NCBI RefSeq assembly: GCF_007992455.1
Contig: NZ_BKAH01000001.1
Coordinates: forward strand, 364,161 to 428,160
Length of the DNA stretch: 64,000 nt
From: Microbacterium saccharophilum
GTDB lineage: Bacteria; Actinomycetota; Actinomycetes; Actinomycetales; Microbacteriaceae
Direction of reading: 5' to 3'
Shown: one piece after another, positions 49,448 through 57,378 of the stretch
How the letters are laid out: every line of letters begins with the position of its first letter
Numbering within the stretch: the first letter of the stretch is position 1
Notes under the pieces: model-generated
Seen by the model: the letters and a program-made list of their open reading frames with translations, nothing else
What the model was told of the DNA's origin: nothing
Database searches by the model: none
Position numbers and translations under genes: made by a program

Positions 49448-50428
49448 ACCGGACTTCGCTGGGGCATCCTCGCCACGGGCGGCATCGCCCACGCCTTCAC
49501 CTCCGACCTGCGCACCGCGGGCCTCGACGTCGCCGCGGTCGGCTCGCGCAGCACCGCGTCGGCGCAGGCCTTCGCCGACGAGTTCGGCATCCCGCGCGCC
49601 CACGGCTCGTATGCGGACCTCATCGCCGACCCCGAGGTCGACATCCTCTACATCGCCACACCGCACAGCCATCACCTCGAGCCCGCCGTCGCCGCGCTCG
49701 AGGCCGGCAAGCACGTGCTGATCGAGAAGCCCGTCACCCTGGACGCCGATGAGGCCGCCGCCATCCGCGACGTCGCCGCCGGTCGGGGACTGCTCGCCAT
49801 GGAGGCGATGTGGACCCGCTACCTGCCGCACATGATCCGCATCCGAGAGCTCGTGCGCTCCGGCGCGCTCGGCGAGGTGCGGGCGCTCGCCGCCGACCAC
49901 ACGCAGCAGATCTCCGCCGACCCCGCCCACCGCCTGAACGCGCTCGAGCTGGGCGGCGGAGCGCTCCTGGACCTCGGGATCTACCCGGTGTCGTTCGCGT
50001 GGGACATCCTCGGCGCACCCGTCGAGGTGCGCGCGCTCGGACGCCTCGGCGAGACGGGCGCCGACACGGAGGTCTCGATCGCCCTGACGCACGCGTCGGG
50101 AGCGGTCTCCTCGCTCCTCACCTCCTCCCGCGCCGCCGGGCCGAACACCGCGCACCTGATCGGCACGGAGGCCCGGATCGAGATCGACAGCGTCTGGTAC
50201 ACGCCGACATCGTTCCGGCTCATCGCCCCGGACGGCACCGTGCGGGAGGAGTACCGCTCCGAGGTCGACGGGCGCGGCATGCAGTACCAGGCCCTCGCCG
50301 CGGAGCAGATCATCGCCGACGGCCGCACCGACAGCGACCTGCTGACCTTCGAGCAGAGCGTGCTGATCATGGGCACCCTCGACGAGGTGCGCGCACAGGT
50401 CGGCGTGACCTACCCGAAGGAGCGCTGA
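49445..50428 (+). CDS. Gfo/Idh/MocA-family oxidoreductase
   Basis: A 327-residue NAD(P)-dependent sugar or inositol dehydrogenase-like protein. N-terminal Rossmann fold (GILATGGIAHAF, then VDILYIATPHSHHLEP and IEKPVTLDADEA with the conserved EKP lysine), followed by the C-terminal beta-sheet domain with GGGALLDLGIYPV. Substrate cannot be told. Nearby sugar genes make a sugar substrate plausible. The next gene starts 28 bases on with its own promoter. Confidence 0.92.
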   Translation: MTGLRWGILATGGIAHAFTSDLRTAGLDVAAVGSRSTASAQAFADEFGIPRAHGSYADLIADPEVDILYIATPHSHHLEPAVAALEAGKHVLIEKPVTLDADEAAAIRDVAAGRGLLAMEAMWTRYLPHMIRIRELVRSGALGEVRALAADHTQQISADPAHRLNALELGGGALLDLGIYPVSFAWDILGAPVEVRALGRLGETGADTEVSIALTHASGAVSSLLTSSRAAGPNTAHLIGTEARIEIDSVWYTPTSFRLIAPDGTVREEYRSEVDGRGMQYQALAAEQIIADGRTDSDLLTFEQSVLIMGTLDEVRAQVGVTYPKER

Positions 50429-50444
50429 GCGCCCCCGGGACTGA

Positions 50445-50459
50445 CACACTGGGGAGATG
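50445..50459 (+). promoter_or_regulatory. Leaderless-type promoter of the NYN gene
   Basis: CACACT (50445-50450), spacer GGGGAG, ATG at 50457. The spacer could also be read as a very close ribosome site. Confidence 0.45.
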
Positions 50460-51335
50460 CCCGACCTGCAGAACCCCCGCGTCGCCGTCTACCTCGACTT
50501 CGACAACATCGTCATGTCCTGGTACGACCGCGTGCACGGTCGAAACTCCTATTCCCGCGATCGCCAGCGCATCGCGGAGAACCCCGCGGAGCCGGAGATC
50601 GCGGAGCGCCTCTCCGCGGCCATGATCGACGTCGGCGCGATCATCGACTACGCCGCCTCGTTCGGCACGCTCGTGCTCACCCGCGCGTACGCCGACTGGT
50701 CCTCCCCCGTCAACGCCGTGTACCGGCCGCAGGTCGTCGCACGCGCCGTCGACCTCGTGCAGCTGTTCCCGGCCGCCGCGTACGCGAAGAACGGCGCAGA
50801 CATCCGCCTCGCCGTGGACACCGTCGAGGACATGTTCCGCCTGCCCGACCTCACGCACGTCGTGATCGTCGGCGGCGACAGTGACTACGTGCCGCTCGCG
50901 CAGCGCTGCAAGCGGCTCGGGCGCTTCGTCGTCGGTGTGGGCGTGGCCGGCTCGACCGCGAAGTCGCTCGCGGCGGCGTGCGACCAGTTCGACTCCTACG
51001 ACGGCCTTCCCGGCGTCTCCGCGCCCGTGACGGAGAAGAAGGCGGAGACGGCGACCACGACGGGTCGGCGACGCGCGAAGAAGGCCGACGACCCGACCCC
51101 CGAGCTGCTGGGCCGCGCGCTGCGCCTCGAGCAGGAGCGCACCGACGAGGACTGGGTGCACCTCTCGGCCGTCAAGAACCTCCTCAAGCGCATGGACCCG
51201 TCGTTCAGCGAGAAGGCCCTCGGGCACCGCTCCTTCTCCGACTTCGTCAAGGCGCACCCGACGGTCGCCGAACTCGACGAGTCCACGAACATCGTGCGCG
51301 TCCGGCTGCGGACGGATCCCGCCGACCCCGCCTGA
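50457..51335 (+). CDS. NYN-domain ribonuclease-like protein with OST-HTH domain
   Basis: A 292-residue protein. Residues 1-180 form a PIN-like NYN (LabA) domain with acidic metal site: LDFDN (Asp14, Asp16), KNGADIRLAVD (Asp115, Asp121) and GGDSDY (Asp141, Asp143). A basic linker (about 190-205) leads to a C-terminal OST-HTH/LOTUS-like domain (about 210-285: WVHLSAVKNLLKRMDPSF, SFSDFVKAHP), known to bind RNA. The likely job is RNA cleavage or handling. The bacterial targets are unknown. All catalytic acids are intact. Confidence 0.88.
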   Translation: MPDLQNPRVAVYLDFDNIVMSWYDRVHGRNSYSRDRQRIAENPAEPEIAERLSAAMIDVGAIIDYAASFGTLVLTRAYADWSSPVNAVYRPQVVARAVDLVQLFPAAAYAKNGADIRLAVDTVEDMFRLPDLTHVVIVGGDSDYVPLAQRCKRLGRFVVGVGVAGSTAKSLAAACDQFDSYDGLPGVSAPVTEKKAETATTTGRRRAKKADDPTPELLGRALRLEQERTDEDWVHLSAVKNLLKRMDPSFSEKALGHRSFSDFVKAHPTVAELDESTNIVRVRLRTDPADPA

Positions 51336-51341
51336 AACGCG

Positions 51342-51359
51342 GTGTGCGTGAACGCACAC
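51342..51359. promoter_or_regulatory. Perfect dyad upstream of the MHS transporter promoter
   Basis: GTGTGCGT and ACGCACAC with a GA spacer form a perfect 18-base dyad starting 7 bases after the NYN stop. It lies 21 bases before the -35 box, a place suited to an activator or repressor site. Alternatively part of a terminator, but there is no U-tract. Confidence 0.55.
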
Positions 51360-51379
51360 TCTCTGTGCACAGACCCTCC

Positions 51380-51408
51380 TTGTACCTGAATCAACTCTCA
51401 GGTAGCGT
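51380..51408 (+). promoter_or_regulatory. Promoter of the MHS transporter with overlapping dyad
   Basis: TTGTAC (51380-51385), 17-base spacer, TAGCGT (51403-51408). The dyad TACCTGA (51383-51389) / TCAGGTA (51398-51404) sits between and over the boxes, a typical repressor position. Confidence 0.55.
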
Positions 51409-51466
51409 TCCTGGCGCGCGGCAGCCCCCTGCCGTATTCCGCGCTCTACAAGGAGGTAACAGCGCC

Positions 51467-52855
51467 ATGGCATCTGCCACCCCCACCGCACAGAATCCCC
51501 GGTCCAAGGACTCGGGTCTGCGCCGCGTCGTCACCGCATCGATGGCCGGCACCGTCGTCGAATGGTACGAGTTCTTCCTCTTCGCCACCGCGGCGACGCT
51601 CGTGTTCAACCTGATCATGTTCCCGCCGGCGGACAACCCGTACACGCCCGTCATCCAGGCCTTCCTCACCTACGCCGTCGGCTTCGTCGCGCGTCCGCTC
51701 GGCGGCATCGTCTTCGGCCACTTCGGCGACAAGTACGGCCGGAAGAAGCTGCTTCAGCTGGCCATCATCCTGGTCGGCGTCGCCACCTTCCTCATGGGAT
51801 GCCTGCCCACCTACGACCAGATCGGCATCTGGGCCACCGTGCTCCTCGTCGTGCTCCGCTTCGCGCAGGGCTTCGCGGTCGGCGGCGAATGGGGCGGCGG
51901 CGTCCTGCTCGTCGCGGAGCACTCCCCCGACCACAGCCGCGGCTTCTGGGCATCCTGGCCGCAGGCCGCCGTCCCGATCGGGAACCTGCTCGCCACGATC
52001 GTGCTCCTCGTGCTCAACAGCGTGCTCTCCGCCGAGGACTTCCTCTCGTGGGGCTGGCGCATCGGCTTCTGGCTGTCGGTCGTCATCGTCGCCATCGGGT
52101 ACTACGTCCGCACCCGCATCACGGATGCCCCGATCTTCGAGCAGTCCAAGCAGGAGGTCGCGCAGCGCCCCGAGGTGCGCGTGGGCGTCTTCGAGGTGCT
52201 CCGCCGCTACCCCCGCCTGGTCATCACGGCCATGGGCCTGCGGTTCGCGGAGAACATCATGTACTACCTCGTCGTGACGTTCTCGATCACCTACCTCAAG
52301 CTCGCGCTCGAGATGGACACCACCGCCATCCTCAGCTGGCTCGTCATCGCGCACATCGTGCACATGATCGTCGTGCCGCTCCTCGGCGGGCTCACCGACC
52401 GGATCGGCCGGCGCCCCGTGTACATGATCGGCACGATCCTCGCCGCCGGGTGGGGCTTCATCGCGTTCCCGATGTTCAACACGAAGGAGCCGCTGATCAT
52501 CATCCTGGCGATCTGCCTGGGTCTCGTCATCCACGGGTTCATGTACGCGCCGCAGCCGTCGATCATGTCGGAGATGTTCCCGACCCGGATGCGGTACTCC
52601 GGCGTCTCGCTGGGCTACCAGGTGACGTCGATCGTCGCCGGCTCGCTGGCGCCCGTCATCGCCACCGCGCTGCTGCAGGGCTTCGGGAGCTGGGTGCCGA
52701 TCGCGATCTACCTCGCGATCGCCGCCGCCATCACGTTCGTGGCCGTCATCTCGCTGCGCGAGACGCGGGGCATCTCGCTGCACGACGTCGACGAGGTCGA
52801 CCGCGCGCGCCTGGACGAGGAGACCGGCACGGTCACCGTCGCCCGCACGCGCTGA
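51467..52855 (+). CDS. MHS-type major facilitator transporter
   Basis: A 462-residue 12-segment permease of the metabolite:proton symporter family (relatives: ShiA, ProP, KgtP). Signatures: GTVVEWYEFFLF at the start of segment 1, FVARPLGGIVFGHFGDKYGRKK between segments 2 and 3, QGFAVGGEWGGG. Substrates in this family are organic acids, shikimate or betaines; not predictable here. It carries the strongest ribosome site in the window, AAGGAGG at 51450-51456, ten bases from the ATG, and a conventional promoter with two dyads upstream. Confidence 0.92.
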   Translation: MASATPTAQNPRSKDSGLRRVVTASMAGTVVEWYEFFLFATAATLVFNLIMFPPADNPYTPVIQAFLTYAVGFVARPLGGIVFGHFGDKYGRKKLLQLAIILVGVATFLMGCLPTYDQIGIWATVLLVVLRFAQGFAVGGEWGGGVLLVAEHSPDHSRGFWASWPQAAVPIGNLLATIVLLVLNSVLSAEDFLSWGWRIGFWLSVVIVAIGYYVRTRITDAPIFEQSKQEVAQRPEVRVGVFEVLRRYPRLVITAMGLRFAENIMYYLVVTFSITYLKLALEMDTTAILSWLVIAHIVHMIVVPLLGGLTDRIGRRPVYMIGTILAAGWGFIAFPMFNTKEPLIIILAICLGLVIHGFMYAPQPSIMSEMFPTRMRYSGVSLGYQVTSIVAGSLAPVIATALLQGFGSWVPIAIYLAIAAAITFVAVISLRETRGISLHDVDEVDRARLDEETGTVTVARTR

Positions 52856-52886
52856 CGAACAGGGGGCCGGGTGGGGTGCGAACGGG

Positions 52887-52902
52887 TACAGTGGCGATCG
52901 TG
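52887..52902 (+). promoter_or_regulatory. Leaderless-type promoter of the ROK gene
   Basis: TACAGT (52887-52892), seven-base spacer, GTG at 52900. An in-frame GTG at 52891 overlaps the hexamer and is rejected. Confidence 0.55.
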
Positions 52903-54087
52903 GTACGCCGGAGCACCCCACCCGGATCGCAGTCCTCGCTGCGAGAGGCGAACCGAGCCCGCCTGCTCGATTCGCTCAAGCGCCATGGGCGGCTGACCCA
53001 GATCGAGCTGGCCGGGAACACCGGGCTCTCGCCCGCGACGGTGTCGAACATCGTCAAGGAGCTCACGGCATCCGGCATCCTGCACACGTCCTTCACGTCG
53101 CGCAGCGGCCGCCGCGCGACCCTCGTCTCCTTCGCCCGGCAGGTCGGCCTCGTCGCGGGCGTGCACTTCTCCAGCCGTCAGCTGCGCATCGCGATCGCCG
53201 ATGCGACGCGCACGATCGTCGCCGAGAACACCGTGCCGCTCGCGCCGGGTCACCGCCATGACGCCGAACTCGACCGCCTGAGCATCATCCTCGGCGACAT
53301 GATGGACACCCTCGGCGGCACGCTCGCCGACCTCCTCGCCGTCGGGCTCGCCGTCCCCGCCCCGATCGACCCGCGCACCGGGATGGTCTCCACGCCGGGA
53401 CTCCTGCCCGGCTGGGAGGGCATCGACATCGCCGAAAGCCTCAGCGCCCGCATCGACCGGCCCGTCTACGTCGACAGCGAGGCCAATCTGGGCGGCCTCG
53501 CCGAGGCGCGCGAGGGCAGCGGTCGCAGCGCGTCGTCCTCCGTCTACATCCGCGTCGGGCACACGATCAGCGCGGGCCTCATCGTCGGCGGCGACCTCTT
53601 CCGCGGGGCGAGCGGCAAGACGGGGCAGATCGGCCACGTCACGATCGACGAGAACGGCCCGCTCTGCCGGTGCAGCAACCGCGGCTGCCTCGAGACGTAC
53701 GCCGCGGGTCCCGCGCTGCTCGCCCTCTTCCCGGAGAGCGAGGGGATGCAGCGACTGGGCGACCTCATCGCCGCGGCCGAGGACGGCGTGGGCGGTGCGC
53801 AGCGGGTGATCGCCGATGCGGGCCGGCACATCGGCATCGCGGCGGCGAGCCTCTGCAACCTCTTCGACCCGGAGCTCATCGTCGTGGGCGGCGAGCTCGC
53901 GCAGGCCGGCGAGATCCTCATGGCGCCGATGCGGCATGCGCTGGAGCGCTCCGCCCTCGCCGCGACCGGCGGCCTGCCCGAGATCGTCGGCGCGTCCTTC
54001 GGCGAATGGGCCGAGTGCCGCGGCGCCATCGCGACGGCCCTGGACCACGTCCGCGTCGACGCCGACGTCCTGTCCATCACGGCATGA
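52900..54087 (+). CDS. ROK-family transcriptional regulator (XylR-like)
   Basis: A 395-residue ROK protein with an N-terminal winged HTH (about 18-75: RLTQIELAGNTGLSPATVSN) and a C-terminal sugar-kinase-like domain. The zinc motif CRCSNRGCLE and the AVGLAVPAPIDPRTG loop are present. ROK repressors such as XylR and NagC bind sugars or sugar phosphates. Its stop overlaps the start of the first binding-protein gene (ATGA), so it is made together with that transporter. The dyad at 57284-57311, before the second transporter, is a possible target. Ligand probably a monosaccharide such as xylose. Confidence 0.92.
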   Translation: MVRRSTPPGSQSSLREANRARLLDSLKRHGRLTQIELAGNTGLSPATVSNIVKELTASGILHTSFTSRSGRRATLVSFARQVGLVAGVHFSSRQLRIAIADATRTIVAENTVPLAPGHRHDAELDRLSIILGDMMDTLGGTLADLLAVGLAVPAPIDPRTGMVSTPGLLPGWEGIDIAESLSARIDRPVYVDSEANLGGLAEAREGSGRSASSSVYIRVGHTISAGLIVGGDLFRGASGKTGQIGHVTIDENGPLCRCSNRGCLETYAAGPALLALFPESEGMQRLGDLIAAAEDGVGGAQRVIADAGRHIGIAAASLCNLFDPELIVVGGELAQAGEILMAPMRHALERSALAATGGLPEIVGASFGEWAECRGAIATALDHVRVDADVLSITA

Positions 54088-55130
54088 GGCGCCTGCCGAT
54101 CCTGCTGCTCGGGCTGTGCGTCCTCGCGGGCGCGCTCACCGCCTGCGTCCCCGGTTCCACGAGCGCGCACGGCCCCATCGCGATGCTCCTGCCGGACAAG
54201 AAGACCGCCCGCTACGAGACGTTCGACCGCCCCCTTTTCGAGGCGCGGGTCGCCGAGCTCGGCGACTACGACGTGCTCTACGCCAACGCCGACCAGGATG
54301 CCGCGCGCCAGCAGCAGCAGGCGGAGTCCGCCCTCGCGGCCGGCGCCGAGGTGCTCGTCCTGGACCCGGTCGACGCGCGCGCCGCGGCGACGATCGTCGC
54401 CGCCGCCCGGGCCCAGGACGTCCCGGTCATCGCGTACGACCGCCTCATCTCCGGCGGAGGCCTGGCGTACTACATCTCCTTCGACAACGAGCGGGTCGGC
54501 GAGCTGCAGGCCACCGCCCTCGTCACGGCGCTCGCCGACCGGGGGCAGGCGGATGCCGGCATCCTCATGGTCAACGGCTCCCCCACCGACAGCAACGCGG
54601 CCCTCTTCCGCGCCGGCGCGCGGCGCATCCTCGACGAGAGCGGGCTGCGCGTCCTCGCCGAGTACGACACCCCGGACTGGAGCCCCGACAAGGCCCAGTC
54701 CTGGGTCGCGGGCCAGATCTCGCAGTACGGCGCCGACATCGCCGGCGTCTACGCCGCCAACGACGGCACCGCCAGCGGCGCCGTAGCGGCGCTGCGCGCG
54801 GCCGACGTCTCCCCGTTCCCCGTCGTGACGGGACAGGATGCCGAGCTGTCGGCGCTGCAGCGGATCGTGGCCGGAGACCAGTACATGACGGTCTACAAGG
54901 CTTTGAAGCCGCAGGCGGAGCGCGCCGCCGAGGTCGCCGTCGACCTCCTGCACGGGCGCACGGTGACCGGGGAGATCGAGGTCGACGGGACGCCCGCGAC
55001 GCTGCTGACCCCCGTCGCGGTCACCGTCGCCGATATCCTCGACACCGTCGTTGCGGACGGGTTCTGGAGCGTCGAGGATATCTGTACGCCGGACTACGCG
55101 GCCGCGTGCGCCGCCGCCGGCCTCCAGTGA
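54084..55130 (+). CDS. Xylose/ribose-type ABC binding lipoprotein, copy 1
   Basis: A 348-residue lipoprotein (lipobox LTAC, Cys21) of the pentose-binding XylF/RbsB type: IAMLLPDKKTARYETFD, VIAYDRLISGG, YISFDNERVGELQ, GVYAANDGTASGAV and VVTGQDAELSAL. Compared with copy 2 at 57379 the fold and order of motifs are the same but the sequence has diverged widely, so the ligand may differ. The ATG overlaps the ROK stop. It delivers a monosaccharide to the permease at 56016. Confidence 0.92.
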   Translation: MRRLPILLLGLCVLAGALTACVPGSTSAHGPIAMLLPDKKTARYETFDRPLFEARVAELGDYDVLYANADQDAARQQQQAESALAAGAEVLVLDPVDARAAATIVAAARAQDVPVIAYDRLISGGGLAYYISFDNERVGELQATALVTALADRGQADAGILMVNGSPTDSNAALFRAGARRILDESGLRVLAEYDTPDWSPDKAQSWVAGQISQYGADIAGVYAANDGTASGAVAALRAADVSPFPVVTGQDAELSALQRIVAGDQYMTVYKALKPQAERAAEVAVDLLHGRTVTGEIEVDGTPATLLTPVAVTVADILDTVVADGFWSVEDICTPDYAAACAAAGLQ

Positions 55131-55149
55131 GGATCCGACGCTGAGCACC

Positions 55150-56019
55150 GTGACCCCGCCGCGCAGCGGCCGACCCCGCGACCGCGTCCTGACCATGCGC
55201 GGCATCGACAAGCACTTCGGCGCCGTGAAGGCCCTCACCGACGTCGACTTCTGGGTCAGCGAGGGCGAGGTCGTCGCGCTCGTCGGCGACAACGGCGCCG
55301 GCAAGTCGACGCTCGTGAAGGTCCTCGCGGGGGTGCACCCCCCGGATGCCGGCGAGATCCTCTTCGACGGCGACCCCGTCCACATCACGAGCCCCGCCGA
55401 CGCGCAGGAACTCGGCATCGCGACGGTGTTCCAGGACCTCGCCCTGTGCGACAACCTCGACGTCGTCGCGAACCTCTGGCTCGGGCGCGAGCTCACGACC
55501 GAGGGCCGGCTCGACGAGGTCGGCATGGAGCAGCGCACGTGGGCGCTGCTGCGCGAACTCGCCGCGAAGATCCCCTCCGTCCGGACCCCGGTCGCCTCGC
55601 TCAGCGGCGGACAGCGGCAGACCGTCGCGATCGCGCGGTCCCTCGTCGGGGAGCCGCGCGTCGTGATCCTGGACGAGCCGACCGCCGCGCTCGGCGTCGC
55701 GCAGACCGCCGAGGTCCTGAACCTCATCGAGCGGCTCCGCGAACGCGGGCACGGGGTCGTGCTCATCAGCCACAACATGGCCGACGTCATGGCGGTGGCG
55801 GACCGCGTCGTCGTGCTGCGGCTCGGGCGCAACAACGGCGAGTATCACGCGGCGGACGTGACGAGCGAGCTGCTCATCGCGGCGATCACGGGCGCGGTGG
55901 ACAACTCCGTCAGCCGGAGGCAGGCGCTGCGGCGCGAGGAGCCGGCGACGACGACGGACGCCACCGTGACCCCGCTGACCCCGCGGGGCCGTCGCCGCCC
56001 GGACGGCGGCGCCCCGTGA
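55150..56019 (+). CDS. Sugar ABC transporter ATPase, single-domain, copy 1
   Basis: A 289-residue ABC ATPase of the xylose/ribose importer type: Walker A GDNGAGKST, Q-loop VFQDLALCDNLD, signature LSGGQRQT, Walker B VVILDEPTAALG and H-loop ISHN. Classical XylG/RbsA have two fused domains of about 500 residues; this has one and must dimerise. GTG 55150 is the first standard start, but a CTG at 55141 is seven bases after AGGA and would give MSTVTPP; it is a possible non-standard start. The tail after about residue 260 is basic and rich in Pro and Thr. Stop overlaps the permease start (GTGA). Confidence 0.9.
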   Translation: MTPPRSGRPRDRVLTMRGIDKHFGAVKALTDVDFWVSEGEVVALVGDNGAGKSTLVKVLAGVHPPDAGEILFDGDPVHITSPADAQELGIATVFQDLALCDNLDVVANLWLGRELTTEGRLDEVGMEQRTWALLRELAAKIPSVRTPVASLSGGQRQTVAIARSLVGEPRVVILDEPTAALGVAQTAEVLNLIERLRERGHGVVLISHNMADVMAVADRVVVLRLGRNNGEYHAADVTSELLIAAITGAVDNSVSRRQALRREEPATTTDATVTPLTPRGRRRPDGGAP

Positions 56020-57224
56020 GCCTCGACGAGCCGGAGCGCGAAGGCGTCCGCGCCGCGGCGGTCCGGGTGTGGGGCCGCGTCCGCGGCGGTGACCTCGGCG
56101 CGCTCCCCGTCATCGTGGGCCTCGCCCTCATCTGGACCGTCTTCCAGATCCTGAACCCGGTGTTCCTCTCCAGCCGCAATCTCGTCGACCTGACGATGCA
56201 GTGCGCCGCGATCGGCACGATCGCGCTCGGCATCGTCGTCGTGCTGCTCCTCGGCGAGATCGACCTGTCGGTCGGGTCGGTGTCCGGGCTCGCCGCCGCG
56301 ATCCTCGCCGTCGCGTTCGTGCAGCTGCGCTGGCCGCTCCTGGTCGCCGTGCTCATCGCCGTCGCCGCGGGGTGCGTCGTCGGCATCCTGTGCGGGCTGC
56401 TGTACACGCGGTTCGGGCTGCCGAGCTTCGTCATCACCCTCGCGGGGCTCCTGGGCTTCCTGGGCCTGCAGCTGTGGGTGCTCGGGGATGCCGGATCGAT
56501 CAACCTCCCGTTCGATTCGTGGATCGTCCAGTTCGCCCAGCACGCCTTCCTGCCGGACTGGGCCTCGTACGCGCTCGTCGTCGCGGCGACCGCCGCGTTC
56601 GCCTGGACGCTCGCCGGGCGGTCGCGGCGGCGGGCGGCGGCGAACCTCGACAGCCAGAGCTACCGGGCCATCGCGCTGCGCGGGGCACTGCTGCTCGCCG
56701 TCCTGCTCCCCGCCGCGTGGTACCTCAACCAGTCCCGCGGCGTCGGGGTCATGTTCCTGCTCTTCCTCGCCCTCGTCGTGCTGCTGCACCTCGCCCTGAC
56801 GCGCACCCGCTGGGGGCGCGCCGTCTATGCGGTCGGCGGCTCCGTCGAGGCGGCCCGGCGTGCCGGCATCCGCGTCGAGCGGATCTACCTCTCGGTGTTC
56901 GCCCTGTGCTCGAGCCTGGCCGCCGTGGGCGGCGTGCTCGCCGCCGCCCGGCTCGCCGCAGCCAATCAGAGCTCCGGCGCGGGCGACACGAACCTCAACG
57001 CCATCGCGGCCGCCGTCATCGGCGGAGCGTCGCTCTTCGGCGGCCGTGGCACGGCCTTCGCGGCGCTCCTCGGCGTCATCGTCATCCAGTCGATCTCGTC
57101 GGGACTGACCCTGCTGAACCTCAACTCCTCGGTGCAGTTCATGGTCACGGGCGTGGTGCTGGTCCTCGCCGTCACGGTCGATTCGCTCTCCCGCCGCACG
57201 CGGGTGGCCGCCGGACGAGCCTGA
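56016..57224 (+). CDS. Sugar ABC transporter permease (XylH-like), copy 1
   Basis: A 402-residue membrane permease of the BPD_transp_2 family with about ten segments. Signatures: LLGEIDLSVGSVSGLAA, RFGLPSFVITLAGLLGF, GRAVYAVGGSVEAARRAGI and IGGASLFGGRGTAFAALLGV. Longer than RbsC (about 320) and like XylH (about 390), which supports a xylose-type substrate. GTG start overlaps the ATPase stop. It works with the binding protein at 54084. Confidence 0.93.
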   Translation: MSLDEPEREGVRAAAVRVWGRVRGGDLGALPVIVGLALIWTVFQILNPVFLSSRNLVDLTMQCAAIGTIALGIVVVLLLGEIDLSVGSVSGLAAAILAVAFVQLRWPLLVAVLIAVAAGCVVGILCGLLYTRFGLPSFVITLAGLLGFLGLQLWVLGDAGSINLPFDSWIVQFAQHAFLPDWASYALVVAATAAFAWTLAGRSRRRAAANLDSQSYRAIALRGALLLAVLLPAAWYLNQSRGVGVMFLLFLALVVLLHLALTRTRWGRAVYAVGGSVEAARRAGIRVERIYLSVFALCSSLAAVGGVLAAARLAAANQSSGAGDTNLNAIAAAVIGGASLFGGRGTAFAALLGVIVIQSISSGLTLLNLNSSVQFMVTGVVLVLAVTVDSLSRRTRVAAGRA

Positions 57225-57283
57225 GGCGGCACCGACCCGGTATCCACGTCGCGGACGTCTCGGCACGGATGCCAATCCGTTAT

Positions 57284-57311
57284 GTTCAAGTCTTGACGAC
57301 AAGACGTGAAC
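57284..57311. promoter_or_regulatory. Dyad operator before transporter copy 2 (possible ROK site)
   Basis: GTTCAAGTCTTG (57284-57295) and CAAGACGTGAAC (57300-57311) pair at 11 of 12 positions around ACGA. TTGACG (57293-57298) inside it is a good -35, with AATGAT at 57317-57322 as a fair -10 (18-base spacing). The dyad therefore covers the -35. The rest of the 154-base gap 57225-57378 shows nothing else clear. Confidence 0.6.
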
Positions 57312-57378
57312 GGATGAATGATCATCCACAGCGCGATGGTGCACTAGCCGAACGCAATTCGATGACGAAAGGCGAATC

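Noticed and set aside
57317..57378. Second dyad around TGAATGATCATCC before transporter 2
   Set aside because: The arms are only four to five bases and imperfect; chance level.
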